Positions 36,934-45,259 are shown, numbered from the stretch's first letter. The stretch: DNA of 64,000 nt from Planctomycetota bacterium (GCA_022566535.1 JADFIR010000013.1:17890-81889); one strand, 5' to 3'. Translations and numbers: made by a program. Notes: generated by a model from the sequence alone, not told the origin.

Positions 36934-39048
36934 ATGACGACCGAGGCTCTGGACAAGCTGACGACAAACATCGCCGACGTACCCTGCATCGGCCACAGGC
37001 ACGCCGAAGCGTTCCGCCGGCTGGGAATTCGTTGTGTTGCAGATCTCGTCCGTCATCTGCCGCAGCGGTATGAGCATGAGCTGCCCGAGCAAACTATTGC
37101 TGCGGCCTCGGAGCAGATTTCGCCGCTGCACGGCGCTGACGCCAACATTACCCTCCGCGGAGAGATTGCCACGGTGCGGTGGATCCCCGCTCGTCGTCCG
37201 CGGATCGAGGCGACGCTTCAGGACGACACCGGCACCGTCAAGCTGATCTGGTTCAATTCACCCTGGCTTCGCGAGAAGCTCCATCCCGGGCTGACCGTTT
37301 TGGTGTGGGGCCGGGCGAAGAGGCATGGCGACCTGGTGCAAATGGTCAACCCCCGCTGGGAGGCCTACGACCCCGATCAGCCGATTGCGCCCCGGCCGCA
37401 GCGCCATCGGCCAATCTATCCGGCCAGCGAAGAGCTGCCTTCCCGGACCATCGAGCGAGCGGTCGAGGAGGTTCTCGACGCCGCCCTGGCCCAGCTCGAC
37501 GACCATCTGCATGACGAATATCGAAAGGCCCGAGCTCTGCCCACCCTGGCCGAGGCTTATCGCATGATGCATCGACCCGCCAACGCCGACGAGCCCGTCT
37601 CCGCAAGGCGCCGCCTTGCTTTCGATGAGCTGCTGCTGCTGCAACTTGCGGTGATGCTGAAGCGCCGGCACCGCCGCGAAGCTCAGCGTGCGGTCGCGCT
37701 GAAGCACAATGACGCCATCAACGCCCATATCACCGCGCGATTCCCGTTTGAGCTGACCGGCTCGCAGAGTGCGGTCATCCATGAGATCGCCGCGGACCTG
37801 CAATCCACAATCCCCATGAACCGTCTGCTTCAAGGTGATGTCGGTGCGGGCAAGACCGTCGTCGCGCTCTACGGCCTGCTGATGGCGGTGGCCTCGGGAC
37901 ACCAGGCGGCGCTCATGGCCCCCACGGAATTGCTGGCCGAGCAGCATGACGCCTCGATCAGCCAGATGCTCACCGGTGCCCGTGTGTCGATCGAGCTGCT
38001 GACCGGCTCCCAGACCTTACCCCAACGCCGCGAGATCCTCGCCCGGCTTGAGTCCGGGCAGATCGACATCCTCATCGGAACCCACGCCCTGCTCACTGAA
38101 ATCGTGCAGTTCAAGAGTCTGGCCCTGGCGGTCATCGACGAGCAGCATCGCTTCGGCGTTCACCAGCGGGCGAGGCTGCGAAGCAAGGGCAACGATCCCA
38201 CCACTATTCCTCACACGCTAGTGATGACGGCCACGCCCATCCCCCGCACCCTTTCGCTGACGGTCTTTGGCGATCTGGACATCTCAACCATCCGAGGGCT
38301 GCCGCCGGGGCGAAAGCCGATCACCACCAGGATCACGGATCAGTCCAAGGCCGAGGAGGTCTACCAACATGTGGCTGAGCGTCTGAACACCGCCGAGCAA
38401 GCGTTCATCGTGGTGCCCGTGATTGATGAATCCGATCGGGGGCTCAAAGATGTCCATACCCATCTTGAGTGGCTGGGCGGGGGATTTCTGCGAGGCCGAC
38501 GCCTGGCCGCCATGCACGGGCGGCTCGACCGCGACGAACGTGAGCAGATCATGAGCCGCTTCCGGGCGGGCGAGATCGACGCCTTGGTCTGCACCACGGT
38601 GATCGAGGTCGGGGTGGATGTGCCCAACGCCTCGATCATGGTGATCGAGCACGCGGAGCGGTTCGGCCTGGCCCAGTTGCACCAGCTTCGCGGGCGCATC
38701 GGCCGAGCCTCTCGCCGCAGTCTATGTGTGCTGCTGGGCGATCCGACCACCAAGGAAGCCGAAGCCCGGCTCGAGGCGATCGCCTCAACATCCGACGGCT
38801 TCGAGATCGCTGAGAAGGACCTGGAGATTCGCGGTCCGGGAGAATTGTTCGGGGCCCGGCAGTCCGGGTTGGCGCCATTTCGGGTGGCCCAGTTGCCGCG
38901 CGACCTAGACCTCCTACAAATGGCACGACGGGACGCAAAGGACTGGATCGCATCGAATCCCACGCTCGACGGCCAGCGCGATGCCTTGCTGCGCCGCCGG
39001 CTGCTGAAAGCCCACGGCCAGGCCCTGGGGTTGGGAGACGTGGCATAG
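36934..39048 (+). CDS. recG: ATP-dependent DNA helicase RecG
   Basis: 704 residues from ATG 36934 (GTG 36931 adds one). RecG remodels stalled forks and branched DNA. A wedge/OB domain (NITLRGEIATVRWIPARRPR, TGTVKLIWFNSPWL) precedes the helicase motifs: GDVGAGKT at 301-308, APTELLAEQH, GTHALL, DEQH at 402-405, MTATPIPRTL, and then ATTVIEVGVDVPNAS-like TTVIEVGVDVPNASIMVIEH and HQLRGRIGRAS. DLEIRGPGELFGARQSG is the RecG C-terminal motif. It is followed directly by a G-rich tract (39066-39112) and then polX. Confidence 0.96.
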   Translation: MTTEALDKLTTNIADVPCIGHRHAEAFRRLGIRCVADLVRHLPQRYEHELPEQTIAAASEQISPLHGADANITLRGEIATVRWIPARRPRIEATLQDDTGTVKLIWFNSPWLREKLHPGLTVLVWGRAKRHGDLVQMVNPRWEAYDPDQPIAPRPQRHRPIYPASEELPSRTIERAVEEVLDAALAQLDDHLHDEYRKARALPTLAEAYRMMHRPANADEPVSARRRLAFDELLLLQLAVMLKRRHRREAQRAVALKHNDAINAHITARFPFELTGSQSAVIHEIAADLQSTIPMNRLLQGDVGAGKTVVALYGLLMAVASGHQAALMAPTELLAEQHDASISQMLTGARVSIELLTGSQTLPQRREILARLESGQIDILIGTHALLTEIVQFKSLALAVIDEQHRFGVHQRARLRSKGNDPTTIPHTLVMTATPIPRTLSLTVFGDLDISTIRGLPPGRKPITTRITDQSKAEEVYQHVAERLNTAEQAFIVVPVIDESDRGLKDVHTHLEWLGGGFLRGRRLAAMHGRLDRDEREQIMSRFRAGEIDALVCTTVIEVGVDVPNASIMVIEHAERFGLAQLHQLRGRIGRASRRSLCVLLGDPTTKEAEARLEAIASTSDGFEIAEKDLEIRGPGELFGARQSGLAPFRVAQLPRDLDLLQMARRDAKDWIASNPTLDGQRDALLRRRLLKAHGQALGLGDVA

Positions 39049-39065
39049 GCAGGAGGCAGGAGTTA

Positions 39066-39112
39066 GGGGTTAGGGATTGGGAGTTAGGGGTCGGGGGTTA
39101 TAGGGGTTGGGG
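39066..39112 (+). repeat. telomere-like G-quadruplex tract downstream of recG
   Basis: Eighteen bases after the recG stop the plus strand carries seven G-runs of 3-5: at 39066-69, 73-75, 79-81, 87-90, 93-97, 103-106 and 109-112, with spacers of 2-5 bases including TTA. Four consecutive runs already satisfy the G3-N1-7 quadruplex pattern. It would be present in the mRNA and on the coding strand. Confidence 0.8.
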
Positions 39113-39197
39113 TTGGTGTGCGCTGCTCGCGCTGTTGGTAGTCCCGGATGCATATCGGGGGCGTCCGGTCGATTTGATCACCGCATACACTGCCGAC

Positions 39198-40946
39198 ATG
39201 CCGGCCAACGCCGATTTGTCGCGCATCTTTGAGCAGATGAGCAAAATCCTGGAGCTGACCGGGGCCAATCCCTTCCGCGTCAACGCTCACGGGAAGGTGG
39301 CCCGAATCCTGGCCGACCTCACGGTTGATGTCAGTCAGCTTGCCGACGACCCGGCCAAGCTCACCGCAATCGACGGCATCGGCGAGGCGTCAGCGAAGAA
39401 GATCGTCGAGTATCTCAAGACCGGCCGGGTCAAAGAACGTGACGAGTTGTTGAAAGAGATCCCCAAGGGTCTGCTGGAGGTCATGGAGATCCCCGGTCTG
39501 GGCCCCAAGACGGTGAAGCTCATGTGGGAACGAGCCGGTGTTACCGATGTGGAGACGCTCAAGGCTAAGCTCAACACCGGCGAACTTGCGCAGCTGCCGC
39601 GCATGGGGACCAAGACCGTACAGAACATCAAGGAGTCGATCGAGTTCATCGCACTTTCGGGCAAACGCATCCGACTTGGTGAGGCGCTTCCGGTCGCCAG
39701 ACAGATCGTCGAGCGGCTGCGCGGCGTCAAGGGGACGAAGCAAGTCGAATGCGCCGGGTCGCTGCGGCGCGGCAAGGAGACAATCGGCGACATCGACATC
39801 CTGGCATCGACCGCGAACCCCGAAGCGCTCAGCCGCGTGTTTCGATCGATGGCGGGTGTCGTCAAGGTTCTCGCCGCCGGCGAGACGAAAAGCTCGGTGA
39901 GACTCGATACGGGAATCCAAGTCGATCTGCGCGTGATCGATGAAGAATCCTTTGGGGCCGCGTGGATGTACTTCACAGGCTCCAAGCAACACAATGTTCT
40001 GATGCGGGAGCGGGCGATCAAGAAGGATCTCCGGCTCAATGAATATGGTTTATTCGCCGACGCGGACCGGGAGACTGAGGCTCCGCAGAGTCGAGGCGCC
40101 AGACCCGTCGCGGCCCGGACGGAACAAGAGGTGTTCGCCGCCCTCGCATTGCCGTGGGTTCCGCCGGAGATTCGCGAAGACCGCGGTGAGTTCGAGCTCA
40201 CCTCGACGCCGAACCTCATCGACGGAAGCGACATCAAGGCCGAGCTTCACGCCCACACGGTCGCCTCGGATGGGAAGATGACAATCGACCAGCTCGCTAT
40301 GGAGGCCAAGGCTCGCGGCTTTCATACCGTCGCCGTCACCGATCATTCCAAGTCCAGCGCCCAGGCCAACGGTCTCTCGGCGGATCGATTACGCGATCAC
40401 ATCCAAGATGTGCGGGAAGCGAACCAACGGGTGAAAGGCATCACGATTCTGGCGGGGTCGGAGGTGGATATCCTGGCCGACGGCCGACTGGACTACGACG
40501 ACAAGTTACTGGCCCAACTGGACTTGGTTATCGCTTCGCCGCACAGCGCCCTGCGGCAGGACGCCACGGCCGCCACCAAACGCCTGCTCAGGGCGATCAA
40601 GCATCCGCTGGTGCACATCCTCGGCCATCCAACGGGGCGGATCATCAATCGCCGAGAAGGATTGCACCCGGACATCAATGCGCTGATCGAAGCGGCAGTT
40701 GAATACGACACCGCGCTGGAGATCAACGCCAACTATCTGCGCCTTGATCTGCGGGACACTCACATTAGGGCTGCCGTTGAGTTCGGGGCGCTGCTGTCGA
40801 TCAACACCGATGCCCATTCGCCGGACCATTTCGACTTTCTGCATTACGGCATCCTGACGGCTCGGCGCGGCTGGCTGACGGCGGATCGCTGCATCAACAC
40901 GTGGTCGAGACAGAGACTGCAAGACTGGCTGAAGTCGAAACGGTGA
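39198..40946 (+). CDS. polX: DNA polymerase X family protein with PHP domain
   Basis: 582 residues from the ATG at 39198 (MPANADLSRIF). A repair polymerase with 3'-5' exonuclease/AP activity from the PHP part. N-terminal helix-hairpin-helix region (ELTGANPFRVNAHGKVARI; IDGIGEASAKKIVEYL; EIPGLGPKTVKLMWE), then the nucleotidyltransferase core ECAGSLRRGKETIGDIDILA with the metal aspartates and QVDLRVIDEESFGAAWMYFT. The PHP domain starts at about 350: ELHAHTVASDGKMTIDQLA, TVAVTDHSKSSAQANG, AGSEVDILADGRLDYDD, LVIASPHSALRQD, ILGHPTGRI, INTDAHS. It sits between recG and ffh on the same strand. Confidence 0.95.
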   Translation: MPANADLSRIFEQMSKILELTGANPFRVNAHGKVARILADLTVDVSQLADDPAKLTAIDGIGEASAKKIVEYLKTGRVKERDELLKEIPKGLLEVMEIPGLGPKTVKLMWERAGVTDVETLKAKLNTGELAQLPRMGTKTVQNIKESIEFIALSGKRIRLGEALPVARQIVERLRGVKGTKQVECAGSLRRGKETIGDIDILASTANPEALSRVFRSMAGVVKVLAAGETKSSVRLDTGIQVDLRVIDEESFGAAWMYFTGSKQHNVLMRERAIKKDLRLNEYGLFADADRETEAPQSRGARPVAARTEQEVFAALALPWVPPEIREDRGEFELTSTPNLIDGSDIKAELHAHTVASDGKMTIDQLAMEAKARGFHTVAVTDHSKSSAQANGLSADRLRDHIQDVREANQRVKGITILAGSEVDILADGRLDYDDKLLAQLDLVIASPHSALRQDATAATKRLLRAIKHPLVHILGHPTGRIINRREGLHPDINALIEAAVEYDTALEINANYLRLDLRDTHIRAAVEFGALLSINTDAHSPDHFDFLHYGILTARRGWLTADRCINTWSRQRLQDWLKSKR

Positions 40947-41115
40947 CACTAACCGAGCCGGGCCCGAAGACGAGCCGGCTCTGAAGCGAAGCGTGACTGC
41001 GACTCTGTTGGGCTGATATCATTCCAGCGGCGCCGCTACGATCTGTGAATTGAGACCCGGACCTTCCTCGTCCACCGTCGGCGGACTCGTCAGGTCCGGC
41101 TTGAATTGGATTCCT

Positions 41116-42606
41116 ATGTTCGAGACGCTTTCCGAGCGATTCAACTCGACCTTCCGCAACCTCTCGGGGCGCGGACGCATCAGCGAGGAGAACATCCGCG
41201 AGGCGATGCGCGAGGTGCGCACGGCGCTGCTTGAGGCGGATGTGCATCTGGAGGTCGTCAACGAGTTCTGCGATGAGGTGGTGCAGGACGCGATCGGGCG
41301 AGCGGTCACCAAGAGTCTGCGGCCGGGCGAGGAAATGATCAGCATCGTCCACCAGCGGCTCATCGACATGATGGGCCCGGTGGACAGTCACATCCTGCTG
41401 GTGGAGCCGCCGCCCACGATCGTGATGACCTGCGGCCTGCAGGGCTCGGGCAAGACAACCACGTGCGCGAAACTTGCCGCTTATCTAAAGCAGCGCGGCC
41501 GAAGCGTCATGGTCGCGGCGGCGGACCTCCAGCGGCCGGCTGCGGTCGAGCAACTGGGCATCCTGATCCGGCAAGTCGATCGTGAGGGTACCGGCCAGGC
41601 GAAGGTTCTCTTCTATGCCGAGCCGGACAAGTGCGCGGAGTACGGCAGAGCGACAGGCGTGGCGGTCGGCGTCTGCCGACGGGCCCTGGCCCAAGCGCGC
41701 AAGGCGAATGTCGATGTGCTGATCCTCGATACCGCCGGACGGCTGCACATCAACGAGGAGCTGATGGCCGAGCTTGACGCGATCAACCGGACGGTCACGC
41801 CGCATCAGATCTATCTCGTGGTTGATGCGATGGTCGGCCAGGACGCGGTGAACTCGGCCAAAGCCTTTCACGCGCGGCTGGCCATCGACGGCGTGATCCT
41901 CAGCAAGTTCGACTCCGACGCCCGCGGGGGTGCAGCGCTGTCGGTCAAACGCGTCACCGGGGCCCCGATCAAGTTCATCGGCGTCGGGGAGAAGTTTGAT
42001 GCATTACAAGAGTTTCACCCGCAGCGTATGGCGGGGCGCATCCTCGGCATGGGCGACGTCGTGTCGCTGGTCGAAAGGGCCCAGCAGGAAGTCAGCGAGG
42101 ACGAGGCGGTTCGCGCAGCCGAGAAGATGGCCCAGGGCCGGCTCACCATGGACGACTTCCTCAATCAGCTCCGGTCGATTCGGCGCATGGGCCCCATCAA
42201 GCAGGTGCTGGGCATGCTGCCAGGCGTCGGGGCCGCCCTGAAGGACGTCGAGGTTGACGAGAAGCAACTGGATCGCCTCGAAGGGATCGTCCACTCCATG
42301 ACGCCGGCTGAGCGCAAGAACATCAAGACCCTCAACAAGTCACGCATCAAACGCGTGGCCAGGGGATCGGGCACAACGCCCGGAGAGGTCGGCAAGCTCA
42401 CTCGCCAATTCGAGATGGTCCAGAAGATGACCAAACAAATGGCCGGCGGCGGCCTGGGCGGGAAAATGAAGGCAATCCGCGATCTAACGGGGGCACACGC
42501 CAGCCAGATCCCCGGCCTACAGAACATGCCGGCCTTGGGCGGGCGACTCTCGACCAAGACTGTCGGTGTGAAGAGCAAATTCAAGCAGAGGAAGAAGAGG
42601 CGGTGA
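41116..42606 (+). CDS. ffh: signal recognition particle protein Ffh
   Basis: 496 residues from the ATG at 41116 (MFETLSERF). Ffh binds SRP RNA and signal sequences and brings ribosomes to FtsY. N-terminal four-helix domain, then the GTPase motifs GLQGSGKT (107-114), DTAGRLHINEEL (from 205), LSKFDSDARGGAALS and GVGEKFDALQEFHPQRMAGRILGMGD. The Met-rich M domain follows, with MTPAERKNIKTLNKSRIKRVARGSGT, the SRP-RNA-binding part. No SRP RNA gene is recognisable in the window. A G-quadruplex-like tract follows the stop. Confidence 0.97.
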   Translation: MFETLSERFNSTFRNLSGRGRISEENIREAMREVRTALLEADVHLEVVNEFCDEVVQDAIGRAVTKSLRPGEEMISIVHQRLIDMMGPVDSHILLVEPPPTIVMTCGLQGSGKTTTCAKLAAYLKQRGRSVMVAAADLQRPAAVEQLGILIRQVDREGTGQAKVLFYAEPDKCAEYGRATGVAVGVCRRALAQARKANVDVLILDTAGRLHINEELMAELDAINRTVTPHQIYLVVDAMVGQDAVNSAKAFHARLAIDGVILSKFDSDARGGAALSVKRVTGAPIKFIGVGEKFDALQEFHPQRMAGRILGMGDVVSLVERAQQEVSEDEAVRAAEKMAQGRLTMDDFLNQLRSIRRMGPIKQVLGMLPGVGAALKDVEVDEKQLDRLEGIVHSMTPAERKNIKTLNKSRIKRVARGSGTTPGEVGKLTRQFEMVQKMTKQMAGGGLGGKMKAIRDLTGAHASQIPGLQNMPALGGRLSTKTVGVKSKFKQRKKRR

Positions 42607-42617
42607 ATCCTTCCGTC

Positions 42618-42653
42618 GGGGGCTGCGAGGGCGGGGGTCCGGGGGTCCGGGGG
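42618..42653 (+). repeat. G-quadruplex-like tract downstream of ffh
   Basis: Twelve bases after the ffh stop: G-runs at 42618-22, 42629-31, 42633-37, 42641-45 and 42649-53, mostly separated by TCC. The gggggtcc unit is repeated. Same strand and same place (just behind a stop codon) as the tract behind recG. Confidence 0.7.
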
Positions 42654-43007
42654 TTAGAACGGTGTGAACCACACAGGTTGGGGCATCCGCTTGGGTTTGC
42701 GCGGGCGCTTGAGGCGCTTCACATCCGACAGATGCCACTCATGGTGGTCGTTGTTGGCCTCACACCGTGCAATCACCGCTGAGCCGACGATCACGCCCGT
42801 GGGCAACTGCTCCCTCTCCCGCTGGGAGAGGGCCGGGGTGAGGGCGCTTTCGGCCCCAGTGCCTATTGCCAATTGCCCAGTGCCTTTGCTGGCGTAGATA
42901 TAGAACCGCTCACCAATGATCCGCGTCCGCCGACTGCGATACTCGATTTTCTTGATCCCCCGCAGGATCAGCTCCGCATACGGCTGACGGATGGAGAGGG
43001 CGCGCAT
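42654..43007 (-). CDS. ASCH domain protein with in-frame repeat insertion
   Basis: 117 residues. The N-terminus MRALSIRQPYAELILRGIKKIEYRSRRT followed by IGERFYIYASK is the ASCH fold (a small PUA-like RNA-binding domain), and GVIVGSAVIARCE with WHLSDVKRL continues it. Between these the segment GTGQLAIGTGAESALTPALS and QREREQLPTG (about residues 60-90) does not belong to the domain. It is the translation of repeat elements at 42801-42886 that happen to keep the frame. Without it the protein would be about 88 residues, short for ASCH. Binding partner unknown. A truncated copy of the 5' half is at 43985-44094. Ends 47 bases from the ffh stop (convergent). Confidence 0.75.
   Translation of the reverse strand: MRALSIRQPYAELILRGIKKIEYRSRRTRIIGERFYIYASKGTGQLAIGTGAESALTPALSQREREQLPTGVIVGSAVIARCEANNDHHEWHLSDVKRLKRPRKPKRMPQPVWFTPF
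42801..42886. repeat. two repeat elements inserted in the ASCH gene
   Basis: First element: the palindrome CCCTCTCCC-GCT-GGGAGAGGG at 42812-42832, followed by ccggggtgagggcgctttc, a dispersed type seen in many bacterial genomes (its translation ALTPALSQREREQ is a familiar artefact). Second element: gtgcctattgccaattgccc, from 42858, flanked by ccagtgcc copies. Together they add about 30 codons without a stop. Confidence 0.75.
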
Positions 43008-43256
43008 GGGACAGCCATCGGCTAATTCGACTGGTCGCTACAGCCCGTCGGGCACCCGTTCCCGCATCGAGTGGCATCGTTTGGGGTGGCCGCCTACACT
43101 AGTTCGACTGTGATTGGAATCGCAGTTGCACGAGCCGGACTACTGCCGGTTTTGGCTTGGTTCACCACGGAACTTAGCTTTCGTGCATTCCCGTTTTTCG
43201 GTGCGATACAGCACCGACGAATTCACTCAGGGTATAGATGCCCGGGAGATGAAGCA

Positions 43257-43688
43257 ATGAGCCAATCGAAGAGTGGCGCGAATGATTTCGCGCTGATGGA
43301 CGCACTCGCCAAGGGTGCTGAGGAAGTCCGTGCGCAATCCGCACGCTTGAAGAAGAGTATTCAGGCGCTGCAAGACTGGTTTGGAAACCTAGAAGGAGCG
43401 GTCCAGGCAGCGGTCGAAGTCCCCAAGACAGACGACCATCCGGCCGCGAGTGTCATCTTGGCAATGCCCTTGCGGAAGCTGTACGTGAGTCTTAAGGGGG
43501 ACACAAGCCTGACAAATGCAACAGATGCGAGTCTGCGATTAAAGATCGCGGTGATTGAAGCCGCGCCGAAATTGCTAGCCCTCCAACAGGAGCACCAGCG
43601 CAAACTCATTGACCGGCTCGCCGGGGCAAACGCGCGATTCGACGAGTTCGCCGAGCAAATCGGCCTCACGATCGAGGAGGGCGAATGA
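43257..43688 (+). CDS. hypothetical helical/coiled-coil protein
   Basis: 143 residues from the ATG at 43257 (MSQSKSGAND), with GGGAGA about 8 bases upstream. No family recognised. It is soluble-looking and mostly helical: EEVRAQSARLKKSIQALQDW, LRLKIAVIEAAPKLLALQQE and HQRKLIDRLAGANARFDEFA read as amphipathic or coiled-coil helices; the tail is acidic (LTIEEGE). The next gene starts one base after its stop on the same strand, so they form a pair. The pair lies between the ASCH gene and its truncated copy. The frame is open upstream to 43071, but that part is not protein-like. Confidence 0.6.
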   Translation: MSQSKSGANDFALMDALAKGAEEVRAQSARLKKSIQALQDWFGNLEGAVQAAVEVPKTDDHPAASVILAMPLRKLYVSLKGDTSLTNATDASLRLKIAVIEAAPKLLALQQEHQRKLIDRLAGANARFDEFAEQIGLTIEEGE

Positions 43689-43689
43689 G

Positions 43690-43956
43690 ATGTCCTCCAA
43701 CAATCCTTTGCCTTTCGCGACCCCCCGGTGGCTACTGTGCACGTGCTGCGTTGGCGGTATGGCCGTCGCTGCCTGCTGTGCAATAGTCTCGCTAATCCTG
43801 ATCGATTCGAGTCTCGTTGCTCCCGCATTGCTATTCTCGTTCATTCTCTTCAGTTATTGCCTGCACACACTGGCATCGGGATCGTGTCCACCTTCGCCGA
43901 TCGAGAAGGTGATGAGTGGCCTGCTGCGAATCGTCCACGAGTGGAAAGGAGGATAG
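43690..43956 (+). CDS. small two-helix membrane protein
   Basis: 88 residues from the ATG at 43690, one base after the preceding stop (TGAGATG). Two hydrophobic segments, LLCTCCVGGMAVAACCAIVSLIL (about 15-37) and LVAPALLFSFILFSYCLHTLA (about 42-62), with a short loop between, and a C-terminus with a basic end (LLRIVHEWKGG). Five cysteines lie in the first helix region. No family recognised. Close coupling to the helical gene upstream suggests the two work together; a holin-like or small membrane effector role would be speculation. Confidence 0.55.
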   Translation: MSSNNPLPFATPRWLLCTCCVGGMAVAACCAIVSLILIDSSLVAPALLFSFILFSYCLHTLASGSCPPSPIEKVMSGLLRIVHEWKGG

Positions 43957-43984
43957 GCGGGAGCTTCTGCTCTTCTCTCTCGGC

Positions 43985-44094
43985 CGTGGCCGACTGCGAT
44001 ACTCGATCGTCTTGATCCCCCGCAGGTCTCCGCAGGCGACTCGCCGTGGCGAGATCACCTCGGCATAGGGTTGTCGAATGGAGAGGGCACGCAT
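43985..44094 (-). pseudogene. truncated second copy of the ASCH gene 5' half
   Basis: MRALSIRQPYAEVI, starting at 44094, and GIKTIEYRSR match the start of the ASCH gene at 43007, with near-identical DNA (ccgactgcgatactcgat, cttgatcccccgcagg and gatggagagggc-type stretches). The copy carries a different insertion, tctccgcaggcgactcgccg and tggcgagatcac, which includes the palindrome CTCGCC-GT-GGCGAG, and it ends abruptly near 43985. Both copies point the same way and bracket the 43257-43956 gene pair. Confidence 0.7.
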
Positions 44095-44269
44095 CCGGGG
44101 GCGGGGCGGCATACACCGGCGATCGGCTGTATCGAGCAGGTACACTCGCTACAATCTAAAGGTGGGTTTCGCTTCGCTCTACCCACCCTACTTGTTTGCT
44201 GGGGGCGTTCCCCGACCCATGCTCAACGGAATTCCGTTCAATCAACTGTTATGCGTCAAGAACAAACAA

Positions 44270-44854
44270 ATGAAGTACTCTAGCGGATTTATCGGAGACT
44301 TTAAGCTTGGCGACAATATCGTCCATAATTTGGCGATCTTGCGTGAACTGTACGCCACGCAATCTAGCGGACCCGCGACAACAGCTAACCTCCTTCGCAA
44401 GCCGATCATTGTTTGGATTGGGACGATTGCTGAAGCCATCCTTTACGATCTCTATGTTGTCAAGATCTCCAAATTTACTAGTGAGGGTGTTCCGAACATT
44501 CCAAGCGACGTGTTGGAGGAGATTCGCGATAAGACAATCGACGAATTCGCGAAATACATCGACAACGCGAGAAGCAAGAAGCTAGTTGGAGAAGAACCGC
44601 AAATTTACAACAATTTAGATGAGCTTCGCAGACTACGGAACCGCGTCCACATTCAAAACACCAAAGGGCATTTTGAGCGCGATGACGGTAATACCTTTAC
44701 CGATGCTCGTCAACGGGCTGCGGAACGCACCCTTGAAGAACTGATTTCTATAATGGTCGCCAGGTACCTCCGGTCCAATTCAAAGCACTGCGTCGAAGAA
44801 CTACAATTGCCATGGGACAGCCACTTGGACGCAGAGGTCCCGCAGACCTTGTAA
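44270..44854 (+). CDS. HEPN-like hypothetical protein
   Basis: 194 residues from the ATG at 44270 (MKYSSGFIGDF); an in-frame ATG at 44219 is an alternative. The protein is helical. KPIIVWIGTIAEAILYDLYV is a first buried helix, and IYNNLDELRRLRNRVHIQN contains the R-x(4-6)-H pattern (RNRVH) of HEPN nucleases, placed as in that fold before the final helix (AERTLEELISIMVARYL). HEPN proteins are often RNA-cutting toxins or defence effectors, but the motif alone does not prove activity. The DNA is visibly richer in A+T than its neighbours, which fits acquisition. No antitoxin-like partner lies directly beside it. Confidence 0.6.
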   Translation: MKYSSGFIGDFKLGDNIVHNLAILRELYATQSSGPATTANLLRKPIIVWIGTIAEAILYDLYVVKISKFTSEGVPNIPSDVLEEIRDKTIDEFAKYIDNARSKKLVGEEPQIYNNLDELRRLRNRVHIQNTKGHFERDDGNTFTDARQRAAERTLEELISIMVARYLRSNSKHCVEELQLPWDSHLDAEVPQTL

Positions 44855-45259
44855 GACGCATATCTTCCTACCAAACAATAATTTCATATCGCAAGAGGCA
44901 TAGCTCGCCTCCGAGCAAACCTCTGCCAGCGCCGGGCAACTGCTCGGTCGGTTCGGGCAATGCCGTTGCCCGAATTGGCAACTGCCTGGTTCATCTGCGG
45001 AACTGCCTGCCCGCGTGAATGAACCGTATCGCGGTCCAGAGCAGGTCCTTACAACCTGATAGCAATTGCTTCCGCGTTTCGCGCAGTTGCTTGCTCGCTC
45101 TGAGCGGTGCAGCTGCGCGGGTTCAAACAGCGAAAGAAACGCCGTTGAGCGGCGCATGAACGCAGACCATTGAGCCCCTGCTGAGTGCACCGGGGACTCT
45201 ACACCTTGGGTCATGTTGCGACATTTCGGCGTCTGGACTCTTCGACGTTTCGACGATGC
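44855..45259. other. non-coding stretch with CAACTGC-type repeats and a hairpin
   Basis: No convincing gene. Recurrent short motifs: ggcaactgc at 44935, an inverted repeat CGGGCAA-TGCCG-TTGCCCG at 44954-44972, ggcaactgcc at 44977, ggaactgcc at 44999, gcaattgc near 45062 and gcagttgc near 45083. A minus-strand frame across it is Cys/Ser-rich and unlike any family I know. Confidence 0.5.

Noticed and set aside
40947..41115. SRP RNA gene next to ffh
   Set aside because: Searched by eye for the conserved SRP RNA core (GGAAGGAAGCAG-like) here and around 58860; not found on either strand.
44801..45214. Minus-strand Cys/Ser-rich 137-residue frame
   Set aside because: No family resemblance, no ribosome site, overlaps the HEPN-like gene end and a repeat-containing spacer; its Cys pattern comes from the gcaactgc motifs.
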